The notes under the pieces are model-generated. The model saw only the letters and a program-made list of their open reading frames with translations. It had not been told where the DNA came from and searched no databases. Both the position numbers and the translations under genes were made by a program. Positions 6,474 through 12,580 of a stretch of 12,580 nucleotides of DNA are shown here, piece after piece (within the stretch, counting starts at the first letter, position 1; each line of letters starts with the position of its first letter). Source of the DNA: Gammaproteobacteria bacterium (GTDB lineage Bacteria > Pseudomonadota > Gammaproteobacteria > UBA9214); the NCBI GenBank assembly GCA_030599705.1, contig JAUVNM010000019.1, forward strand, positions 1 to 12,580. The letters are read 5' to 3'.

Positions 6474-9410
6474 TTATGAGCCCGTGTCCTTGATACTGAC
6501 TGGCAGGTCTGTGGACATTGCAGCGCCCGGGGAAACGGCGCTGCTGTCACTGAAGAGCGCGATTTCCATCGGCACCGGTTTGGCGATGACGTATCCCTGT
6601 GCGTAATCCACACCCAGCTCGCGGACTGCCTGCAAGATAGCTTCATCTTCGACAAACTCGGCAATGGTCTTGATATTCATGGTGTGGCCAATCTGATTGA
6701 TGGCCCGGACCATTTCATAGTCTATCTTGTTGTTCGCTATATTCTTCACAAACGACCCATCTATCTTGAGGTAGTCGATTTGCAGGTTCCTGAGATAGCC
6801 GAACGAGCTCAGGCCGACGCCGAAGTCATCCAGCGCAAATTGGCAACCCATGTCACGCAACGAGGATATCAGGCTTGTGGCTGTATTCAGGTTGGCAATA
6901 ACAGCGGTTTCGGTGATCTCGAAGCACAGCAGTTCGGGCGGTACACGGGTATCATGGATCTGCTCAATGAGGAACTTCGTGAAGCGTTCGTCAGACAGTG
7001 ACTGGCCTGAAAGATTTATGCAGCACCTGTCCATGATGTTGATCACTGTTTCCAGGTTGCCGGACAGCAGCTTCAGGGTATTCTCGATGACCCAACGGTC
7101 GATCATCGGCATCAGATTATAACGCTCCGCCGACGGGATGAACGATCCCGGCCCGATAAGTTTCATGTCTTCATCAATTATGCGCAGCAATACCTCGCCA
7201 TGGATCTTGCCTTTCTCGCCAGGCTGCCCTCTGAGGTGCTCGGTGACCTGGAAGAACAGCCGGAAGCGGTTCTGCTCGAGCACGTCATGGATCTGCTGAA
7301 TCCATTGCATCTGGCCCTGGCGCTCCAGCATCTCCTTGTCATTTTCCTCATACACATGAACACGGTTGCGTCCTTTCTCCTTGGCCATGTAGCAGGCTGA
7401 GTCAGCCGCTACCAGGACATCAGAGAGTGCGCCGCTGTCGGCGCTGATCTTCACAACACCGATACTGACGCCAATCCGGAATGCCTTGTTATCCCATACA
7501 AACCGGAAATCCTCGGCCATGGCGCGAATTTCCTCGGCAACCTCGACCGCCCTGTCCACCGAACAGCCCGCCAGCAGGATGCCGAATTCATCGCCACCAA
7601 GACGGCCCAGTACATCTGCTTCACGCATCATCGACTGGAAGCGCAGCTTGAGCATTTTTAACAGCTCGTCGCCGGCGATATGACCACCGGTATCGTTGAC
7701 CACTTTGAAGTTGTCCAGGTCCAGATAGCACAACACGTAGTTGCCATCGTGGTTGCGCGCATTTTCCATTGCCTGGTTGACACGCCGCTCGAATTCACGC
7801 CGGTTAATCAGGCCGGTCAGTGAATCATGCGTTGCATGGTAAGTCATCTTGCTCAGGCTGCGCAGTCCGGATACATCGTGAAACACCACGACCGCACCGA
7901 TAATATCTTCGTCCAGGTCGCGGATCGGGGAGGCGATCACCTCGATCGACAGGTTGTTGTCATGGTTGGGATGGATCAGCTGCAGATAGCCTGGCAGCAT
8001 GACACCCTTGCCTTCCTGGATTGTTAGCTTGACCGGGTCCGGCGGCGTCCTGAATGTCTTCTCATCGACAATATTGAACACTTCCATCAGTGGCTTGCCG
8101 AAGCTCTCTGCACTACTGCAACCCACCGCCTTCTCCGCGGCAGCATTCATGTACTCGATATAACCTTCGGCGTTTGCCCTGATCACGCCATCGCCGATTG
8201 AACCCAGCGTTACCTGGGCATTTTCTTTCTCTTCGAACAGCGAATCCCGGGTTTCTTTCAGCTCTGTGATATTGCGTGCCGAGCCCTCTATACCAATTAT
8301 TTCCCTGTCCTGATTGTACTTGTAGTGGGAATTCTCCGAGATCCAGACCCGCTCTCCGTTCTTGCTCACCCATTCACTGGTGAAATTCTGCAGTTTTCCA
8401 CTTTGTGCGTGGAGATCCCCTTTGAAGCGGTAATAATCATTTTTATCGGCATAGAACTCCACGATGTTCCGCCCCTTGAATTCTTCCAGCGTATAACCGA
8501 GCAGGTCGTTTACCGATGGTGTCACCCACATGATCGTTCCATCCACATCGATCTGGTAGATGATATCCTGCATGTTATTGAATATCGCGCTGAGCTCCTG
8601 CCTGGATGCCTCGATCTGCCTCTCGGCCTGCATACGCACCATGATCTCATTCTGTAATTTGTGATTGATACCCTCTGCATACTTCTTTGCCTTTTCAGCG
8701 GCCTCCCTTGCGATGACGAGTTTCTGGATAAGTTCAGTATTGTGGGTACTGAGGCTGAATGACTTGGTCAGGACATCACGCAGGGTGCGTGATGAGGTAA
8801 TCATCAGTCCTGTGCTAATAAGCACGATGATTCCCAGTGAAGAGAAGATTGCGCTGAATTCCCCGACTAATATGGCCGCCATCGGCAACATTGCCGGTAC
8901 CACGAACGCAGCAATTGCCTGCGGTGAGGATTGCATGGACACATAGGCCGTTAGTGAGATAGAGAGCAGCATGACCAACGTGAACAGTTCCATCCCGGCG
9001 CCACCATACTTCAACGTTATGGCGCTCAGCAAACCCCAGCAGAATCCGGAAATCAAGACCGTTATGGTATAAGATTCCCCCCAGGAAACAGTTTCATCAT
9101 GCTCGTAATTGTCAACATGGTTGTGGACAAACAGGGACCGGATACCAACCATGAGGTTCACAATGGTAGCCCAGCCCAGTAATACTCCGGCTGGCGCCAG
9201 ATCCCAGAAGGCCAGGCAGACACAGGCCGTCAGGACCATACTGACCATCAATTCCGTCTGGATCTGCTTGTAGAGTAAATTAGTCTGGTACTGGCGAAAC
9301 TGCCCGCGCAGCAGTCCTTTGCCCTCGGGCGTGGACAGCTCCTGCAATTGAGGTGCTTCCGTCTGTGGGCCTGGTGTGAGCTGCACTTGTTCAGATTTTT
9401 TTCTGGACAT
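6474..9410 (-). CDS. Membrane-bound PAS-PAS-GGDEF-EAL cyclic-di-GMP signalling protein
   Basis: The 978-residue protein has about six N-terminal transmembrane helices (52-206, unnamed sensor), a coiled-coil-like linker (225-275), PAS1 (about 271-383), PAS2 (about 395-515), GGDEF (about 525-690) and EAL (about 700-950). The diguanylate cyclase signature GGDEF is intact at 605-609, with an inhibitory-site RxxD (596-599) exactly five residues before it. The EAL motif is EVL (739-741). The other phosphodiesterase residues are present: Asn799, Glu831, Asp861-Asp862, Lys882, Glu918 and Gln938, so both making and breaking c-di-GMP are possible. PAS ligands cannot be read from sequence. It is convergent with the hydantoinase-like gene and downstream, in the same direction, of the DUF3570 operon after a 270-base gap. 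The ribosome binding site is weak. It is more AT-rich than neighbouring genes. Confidence 0.95.
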   Translation of the reverse strand: MSRKKSEQVQLTPGPQTEAPQLQELSTPEGKGLLRGQFRQYQTNLLYKQIQTELMVSMVLTACVCLAFWDLAPAGVLLGWATIVNLMVGIRSLFVHNHVDNYEHDETVSWGESYTITVLISGFCWGLLSAITLKYGGAGMELFTLVMLLSISLTAYVSMQSSPQAIAAFVVPAMLPMAAILVGEFSAIFSSLGIIVLISTGLMITSSRTLRDVLTKSFSLSTHNTELIQKLVIAREAAEKAKKYAEGINHKLQNEIMVRMQAERQIEASRQELSAIFNNMQDIIYQIDVDGTIMWVTPSVNDLLGYTLEEFKGRNIVEFYADKNDYYRFKGDLHAQSGKLQNFTSEWVSKNGERVWISENSHYKYNQDREIIGIEGSARNITELKETRDSLFEEKENAQVTLGSIGDGVIRANAEGYIEYMNAAAEKAVGCSSAESFGKPLMEVFNIVDEKTFRTPPDPVKLTIQEGKGVMLPGYLQLIHPNHDNNLSIEVIASPIRDLDEDIIGAVVVFHDVSGLRSLSKMTYHATHDSLTGLINRREFERRVNQAMENARNHDGNYVLCYLDLDNFKVVNDTGGHIAGDELLKMLKLRFQSMMREADVLGRLGGDEFGILLAGCSVDRAVEVAEEIRAMAEDFRFVWDNKAFRIGVSIGVVKISADSGALSDVLVAADSACYMAKEKGRNRVHVYEENDKEMLERQGQMQWIQQIHDVLEQNRFRLFFQVTEHLRGQPGEKGKIHGEVLLRIIDEDMKLIGPGSFIPSAERYNLMPMIDRWVIENTLKLLSGNLETVINIMDRCCINLSGQSLSDERFTKFLIEQIHDTRVPPELLCFEITETAVIANLNTATSLISSLRDMGCQFALDDFGVGLSSFGYLRNLQIDYLKIDGSFVKNIANNKIDYEMVRAINQIGHTMNIKTIAEFVEDEAILQAVRELGVDYAQGYVIAKPVPMEIALFSDSSAVSPGAAMSTDLPVSIKDTGS

Positions 9411-9680
9411 AAATCAGGCCAGTTAAATTTATACAGGGATACATACGCTCGAAACAGCGATTGAATTCCTTATCGGACTGAGGCTGGTAATCTTTAAATA
9501 TGAGGACAAGGAAACGCCATATTTTCAGGGCGGAATGGACCTTAAAAAAGACATAACATTATGAATATAAAAAGATTAATAATAACTGAGCACTCTTGCC
9601 AGTAAGCGGGATCGGGTTTTCTGCTATGCCGGTTGCCAGGATTGATGTGCCTGGGCAGTGGGGTCGTAGACGCTGTTTAC
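9411..9680. other. Intergenic region, partly AT-rich, upstream of the GGDEF-EAL gene
   Basis: This separates the DUF3570 stop from the GGDEF-EAL start, both on the minus strand. The part at about 9535-9590 is rich in A and T and should contain the promoter of the GGDEF-EAL gene. Candidate -10 boxes such as TATAAA near 9429-9434 are present on the minus strand, but no convincing -35 partner is seen. No T-tailed hairpin terminates the upstream operon, and no riboswitch or small RNA is recognisable. The only ATG-led frame in the AT-rich part encodes 14 residues and has no support. Confidence 0.5.
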
Positions 9681-10838
9681 TCAAAACCAGATCGAGACGA
9701 ACGCCGTCAGCACATCTGCATCGAAGTCGTAGAGTTCTTCCTTGCCGGGTGCGGCACTGGTGTCGCGGATGTCGCGGAAGTCATCGTAGTTGAACCAGAT
9801 GTGTTTCCACAGCAGGTTGATGCTGCCGCGGTCTATAACACTCCAGCCGTCCTGAATGAAATCATAGCTTAGCCCGATGCTGGCCGTGTGGCTGTGAAAT
9901 TCACTGAGTTCCTTGTCGCGGCCCATGAAGTTCTGGGCGTCCGGTCGCGAGAACAAGTCGCTGTAGAACTCGGCCTTGTCCTGCGTGTAGTAGCGGTATT
10001 TGGCCTCCAGTATCCAGCGGTCCCGGAGCGTGTGGGTATAGCCCACTCCGATATTGTGGGCGCGGACGTCCCAGGTGTCGTCGAAGAAGCGGTATTCGCC
10101 GAACACCGAGGCGCGCCATGGCAGGTAATGGAGAGCGCGCACCGATGCGGCGTTGCTGGTGCGCGTCCGCGGATATTTCTCCGGCTGGAAGCTGTAGCCG
10201 ACCGGGCTGCCCGGGTCGAGAAAGCGCACGGAGCGGTACGGATTATTGAGGAAGCCCTCGTCAGTGATGGTCTCGAAGGTGAATTCCATCAGCATGTCTT
10301 TGGTGATGACCTGGGTCAGTCCGAAGCGGTAGTTCTGGCGGTCGATGTCGCGCGAAAAACTGGAATCTGTATTGTTCTCCACCGTGTCCCAGCTGTAGGC
10401 ATAGCCGAGCGTGACGGTGGTCATGTTGCTGAACATGTCGATGCTGATGCCGAAGCTCGCGGTGTTGGCCTCGTAGTCATCCTCGTCGCTGTTGGTATAG
10501 GACAGGCTCATGATGGAGTTGCCGGACAAATAGTCGATACCGGCAGACACCTCGGTGCGCTGCTCGTTGTACTTGCTGGCGGTCGTGACCACGTCTATGG
10601 AAGCGCTGCTGACCGAGTCGACGTAGTAGTTGCCGGTGAGGGCGACGCTTTCACCCAGTTTTTTCAGGACCAGCACGGACGGGCCGTCCACCTCCACACC
10701 GCCGCCGTTGTAGGAGTGGTACATGGCATCGGCGCGGTCATCGGAGAGGACGCCGGCGTGGGCCAGTGTGCCCGTGAGACCGGCCAGCAGTACGCCGACA
10801 AGGTACAGGCCGTGTGTTTTTCGATCAGTTACAGCCAC
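9681..10838 (-). CDS. DUF3570 outer-membrane protein
   Basis: This is a 385-residue predicted outer-membrane barrel. A signal peptide runs to Ala28 (LYLVGVLLAGLTGTLAHA), and the chain ends in aromatic VSIWF as BAM-targeted barrels do. The DUF3570 signature is clear near the mature N-terminus: YHSYNGGGVEVDGPSVLVLK, then NYYVDSVSSASIDVVTTAS and the acidic-Arg segment after it. Many alternating strands follow. The function of DUF3570 is not established. I place the start at GTG 10838 because GGAGG (10844-10848) lies five bases upstream; a GTG at 10850 in the same frame has no such site. The gene overlaps the end of the DUF4266 gene by 14 bases, so it is very likely translated by coupling. It is the last gene of the operon. 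Confidence 0.88.
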   Translation of the reverse strand: MAVTDRKTHGLYLVGVLLAGLTGTLAHAGVLSDDRADAMYHSYNGGGVEVDGPSVLVLKKLGESVALTGNYYVDSVSSASIDVVTTASKYNEQRTEVSAGIDYLSGNSIMSLSYTNSDEDDYEANTASFGISIDMFSNMTTVTLGYAYSWDTVENNTDSSFSRDIDRQNYRFGLTQVITKDMLMEFTFETITDEGFLNNPYRSVRFLDPGSPVGYSFQPEKYPRTRTSNAASVRALHYLPWRASVFGEYRFFDDTWDVRAHNIGVGYTHTLRDRWILEAKYRYYTQDKAEFYSDLFSRPDAQNFMGRDKELSEFHSHTASIGLSYDFIQDGWSVIDRGSINLLWKHIWFNYDDFRDIRDTSAAPGKEELYDFDADVLTAFVSIWF

Positions 10839-11058
10839 AGCCCCCTCCACTTTCGCCTTCCGCCCCGCGTGCGCCTTCGCGTGACTGGTAGACGTGGATG
10901 ATGTAGGTATCCGACACCGGGTTGCGGCCGAACTGCATGATGGGATCGGCGAGGTGCGCGCGCTCGTAGGGTTTCACCCACGGCTCGATGTCCGCACAGC
11001 CTGTCAGCAGCAGGACTGCCGGCAGTGCCAGCGCCTTGATGAGGCATTTCCCGTTCAT
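10825..11058 (-). CDS. DUF4266 small lipoprotein with C-terminal GGGCGCN motif
   Basis: The 77-residue precursor has a lipobox LTGC with acylated Cys21, so the mature form is about 57 residues. The core WVKPYERAHLADPIM (27-41) and the HVYQSREGARG segment (55-65) match DUF4266. The end GGGCGCN carries two cysteines (74 and 76) in a CxC arrangement. Family function is unknown. The ATG overlaps the TGA of the TlpA-like gene (ATGA), and the stop overlaps the DUF3570 start. Cysteines in an extracytoplasmic lipoprotein encoded directly next to a thioredoxin suggest, as inference, that the CxC pair is a substrate or partner of the thioredoxin, a metal ligand, or a modification site. Export to the outer membrane is likely because residue +2 is Ala, not Asp. 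Confidence 0.87.
   Translation of the reverse strand: MNGKCLIKALALPAVLLLTGCADIEPWVKPYERAHLADPIMQFGRNPVSDTYIIHVYQSREGARGAEGESGGGCGCN
10844..10848 (-). promoter_or_regulatory. Shine-Dalgarno of the DUF3570 gene, inside the DUF4266 coding end
   Basis: GGAGG on the minus strand, five bases before GTG 10838. These bases encode the Gly-Gly part of the conserved GGGCGCN tail of DUF4266, so the protein motif and the ribosome binding site share the same bases. This decides the DUF3570 start. Confidence 0.7.
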
Positions 11059-11555
11059 TCGCGGATCAGCTCCCGCACCTGCTCGAGGTACACCTCTTCC
11101 AGGCCCGGCTTGTAGCCCTTGTGCAGGTAGCGCATGTTGCCGTTGCGATCGACCAGCACCGTACTCGGCATGGCGATCACGTCGTATTGCTTGCTGACCA
11201 CGCTACGGTCATCGAACAGCACCGGGAAACTGACCGGCATGTCTTTTAACAGCTTGCGGGCCTGGTACGGATCCTGCTCGACGTTGACACCGAGCACGGT
11301 AAAACCGAGCGCGTTGTACTGGTTATGCAGTTCGTCCAGCAGTGGCATCTCCTGGCGGCACGGGCCGCACCACGAGGCCCAGAAGTTGATCAGTACCACC
11401 TCGCCGCGGTACTCGCTGAGCCGGATGTTCTGGCCGGAGTGGCTCTTCAGGGTGAAGTCGGGCGCCTCTCCGGACATGACACCGGCCGTGACCGGTGTTA
11501 TCAGCAGGATGCCAGCGAGCACGGTGGCGATACATTGTTTGATAAACTGTTGCAT
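11055..11555 (-). CDS. TlpA/ResA-like thioredoxin-fold thiol-disulfide protein
   Basis: The 166-residue exported protein has a signal peptide ending near residue 25 (GILLITPVTAG). A thioredoxin fold of the AhpC-TSA/redoxin type follows: APDFTLKS entry, NFWASWCGPC with active cysteines at 63 and 66, then SFPVLFDD, and cis-proline 130 in AMPSTVLVD. TlpA-type proteins act in the periplasm, usually reducing disulfides in client proteins. Here the likely clients are encoded by neighbours, especially the Cys-rich tail of DUF4266. The start is ATG 11555, preceded by GGAGG (11561-11565) with five bases of spacing; ATG 11567, which overlaps the previous stop as TGATG, would add four residues and lacks this site. 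The stop overlaps the DUF4266 start by 4 bases. Confidence 0.92.
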   Translation of the reverse strand: MQQFIKQCIATVLAGILLITPVTAGVMSGEAPDFTLKSHSGQNIRLSEYRGEVVLINFWASWCGPCRQEMPLLDELHNQYNALGFTVLGVNVEQDPYQARKLLKDMPVSFPVLFDDRSVVSKQYDVIAMPSTVLVDRNGNMRYLHKGYKPGLEEVYLEQVRELIRE

Positions 11556-11560
11556 GGTTG

Positions 11561-11565
11561 CCTCC
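11561..11565 (-). promoter_or_regulatory. Shine-Dalgarno of the TlpA-like gene
   Basis: GGAGG on the minus strand with a five-base spacer (CAACC) to ATG 11555. It favours this start over the in-frame ATG at 11567, whose own sequence contains the GGAGG. Confidence 0.7.
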
Positions 11566-11566
11566 A

Positions 11567-12235
11567 TCAGAAAAACACCGACAGCCCGGCATGGGCCTCG
11601 AGGTTGTGCTTGCGCTCGTTATCACCGAGCAGATCGGACTTGTAGGTGTGGTCACGCACATCGATGCGCATCGCCATCCAGTCGTTCAGCAGCAGGCGGT
11701 AGCCGGCGCCGAAGTTGATGGTGAAATGATTGTCGTCAGCAAAGTCGGTATTGCCGACCCCGCCGATGATGTAGAGTGCACTGTTGAACGAATGACCACG
11801 GCCGATGAACACCTCGCCGGGCAACAGGTTCCAGCCAATCGAGATGTTGTAGTAGGTCAGGGTGCGGTTATCGTCCGGAACGACTTTGGCGCCACCGCTG
11901 AGTTTTTCAAAGCTGGTCTTGTCGGTCCTGGTGCGCCCGATGGCCGCCTCCGTGAACAGGTCCTCGCTGACGTGGTAGGCCGCGCGTGCACCGTAGACGA
12001 AGTTGGTGCCGAAGTCCTCGACGCTCATCACCCCGGCAAATGCGCCTACCTCGAAATCCTCGCTGTCGATGTCGGCCTCGGTGACAGTGCGCCGGTCGAG
12101 TTCGGGTTCGATCACCGGGTTGGTTTCGCTGAATACGGGTTCTTCCGTGCGCAGCAGCGAGCAGCCCTGCAGCAGGGAAAACAATGCCAGTACGCAGACC
12201 GGCTTCAGAAGAAAAATCCAATGCCTGCTTGCCAT
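11567..12235 (-). CDS. Lipidated outer-membrane beta-barrel protein
   Basis: The 222-residue product starts with a lipoprotein signal (lipobox LQGC, Cys25), then a short acidic linker (about 30-60, rich in Glu and Asp), then amphipathic strands with repeated Gly/aromatic patterns (for example VGAFAGVMSVEDFG, LYIIGGVGNTDF, FGAGYRLLL) and a C-terminal LSVFF. It looks like the small outer-membrane beta-barrel family that often accompanies DUF4266 and DUF3570 genes. Function is unknown. The start at ATG 12235 has AGGAG (12244-12248) eight bases upstream and overlaps the preceding barrel gene by 31 bases; no later ATG would keep the signal peptide. A lipid anchor on a barrel is uncommon, though TolC-type channels have it. 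The stop overlaps an in-frame ATG of the TlpA-like gene (TGATG). Confidence 0.82.
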   Translation of the reverse strand: MASRHWIFLLKPVCVLALFSLLQGCSLLRTEEPVFSETNPVIEPELDRRTVTEADIDSEDFEVGAFAGVMSVEDFGTNFVYGARAAYHVSEDLFTEAAIGRTRTDKTSFEKLSGGAKVVPDDNRTLTYYNISIGWNLLPGEVFIGRGHSFNSALYIIGGVGNTDFADDNHFTINFGAGYRLLLNDWMAMRIDVRDHTYKSDLLGDNERKHNLEAHAGLSVFF

Positions 12236-12580
12236 GCGTCTATCTCCTGGTTGTCGTCCTTGTCCTGAAAAATCGTGATCCTGCGGTACTCCGCGCGCAG
12301 GATGAAACGCCGTGTGAGATACAGGCGTACTCCGGCACCGGCGCTGCCCACCTGGTCGGTGCGGTCATCATCGCTTTCATCGACCAGCGTGCTTTTCGGG
12401 TCGGTATAGATCAGCCCCGTACCCACGGTGAAATACGGCGACAGGCGCCACTGCGGAAACGGCTGTGCGACCAGGCTGACCAGTCCCATGTAGCTGTCCG
12501 AGAAGTCACCGAAGATCTGCGAGGCCGATACCTCGCCGAACAGGTTTGGCGTAAACGCGTACGCACCGTAGGCCGTGGCG
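12205..12580 (-). CDS. Outer-membrane beta-barrel protein, C-terminal part (5' end beyond window)
   Basis: The frame is open from the window edge to the stop at 12205, giving 125 residues. The visible part has alternating strands: AYGAYAFTPNLFGEVSAS at the edge, then YFTVGTGLIYTDP, VGSAGAGVRLYLTRRFILRAEYR, and a terminal AGIGFFF. The chain is typical of a small 8-strand outer-membrane barrel, related in style to the next gene, so the two may be a duplicated pair. An ATG at 12489 lies inside the frame but coding character continues upstream, so it is not the start. The signal peptide is not visible. It overlaps the next gene by 31 bases and is upstream in the same operon. Confidence 0.8.
   Translation of the reverse strand, partial: ATAYGAYAFTPNLFGEVSASQIFGDFSDSYMGLVSLVAQPFPQWRLSPYFTVGTGLIYTDPKSTLVDESDDDRTDQVGSAGAGVRLYLTRRFILRAEYRRITIFQDKDDNQEIDAWQAGIGFFF

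Noticed and set aside
9561..9605. 14-codon frame MNIKRLIITEHSCQ on the plus strand
   Set aside because: It is too short, lies in an AT-rich intergenic stretch, and has no Shine-Dalgarno or known leader-peptide pattern.
10839..10850. GTG 10850 as start of the DUF3570 gene
   Set aside because: It has no ribosome binding site at proper distance, and its first codons contain the GGAGG used by GTG 10838.
9888..10901. 337-codon open frame on the plus strand
   Set aside because: It is antisense to the DUF3570 gene, which has clear family motifs and a signal peptide. The plus frame shows no domain and no ribosome binding site.
11558..12268. 236-codon open frame on the plus strand
   Set aside because: It is a shadow of the lipidated barrel gene, which has a lipobox, a Shine-Dalgarno and an aromatic C-terminus.

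Overview
The window looks like a chromosomal segment from a GC-rich gammaproteobacterium. It carries REP-like palindromes next to the start of a REP-associated tyrosine transposase (RAYT), a GldA/GldF/GldG-type ABC operon of the kind found in non-gliding proteobacteria, a c-di-GMP signalling protein, and a DUF3570/DUF4266/TlpA outer-membrane cluster. Genus cannot be set from the sequence. No tRNA, rRNA, CRISPR array or intact insertion sequence was seen.

Layout, left to right. (1) 1-162: the first 21 codons of a probable RAYT on the minus strand, with a strong Shine-Dalgarno and a GTAG-plus-hairpin REP immediately upstream. (2) 163-4110, minus strand: a four-gene operon transcribed as ATPase, permease, GldG-like periplasmic subunit, DUF4340 protein. 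All three junctions are one-base stop/start overlaps (TGATG, TAATG, TGATG). A near-consensus promoter (TTAACA-N16-TATAAT) lies in front of the ATPase. (3) 4111-4397: a divergent intergenic region filled by a REP-like doublet and a second palindrome, which overlaps the start codon of the next gene. (4) 4398-6392, plus strand: a hydantoinase/oxoprolinase A-type protein with no HyuB partner in view. (5) 6400-6451: a perfect 14-bp inverted repeat between convergent genes. (6) 6474-9410, minus strand: a 978-residue membrane PAS-PAS-GGDEF-EAL protein, visibly more AT-rich than its neighbours. (7) 9411-9680: a partly AT-rich intergenic region. (8) 9681-12580, minus strand: a tightly overlapping operon of outer-membrane barrel (cut by the window edge), lipidated outer-membrane barrel, TlpA-like thioredoxin, tiny DUF4266 lipoprotein and DUF3570 outer-membrane protein.

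How the genes may work together. The ABC operon should form one envelope complex: ATPase in the cytosol, permease in the membrane, and two membrane-anchored periplasmic auxiliary subunits. Its substrate in non-gliding bacteria is not known. The right-hand operon puts a periplasmic thiol-disulfide protein between three predicted outer-membrane barrels and a lipoprotein ending in Cys-Gly-Cys-Asn, which suggests an uncharacterised outer-membrane redox or assembly module. This is the best candidate in the window for an undescribed system. The palindromes and RAYT indicate REP activity, including one palindrome that may have supplied or altered the translation start of the hydantoinase-like gene.
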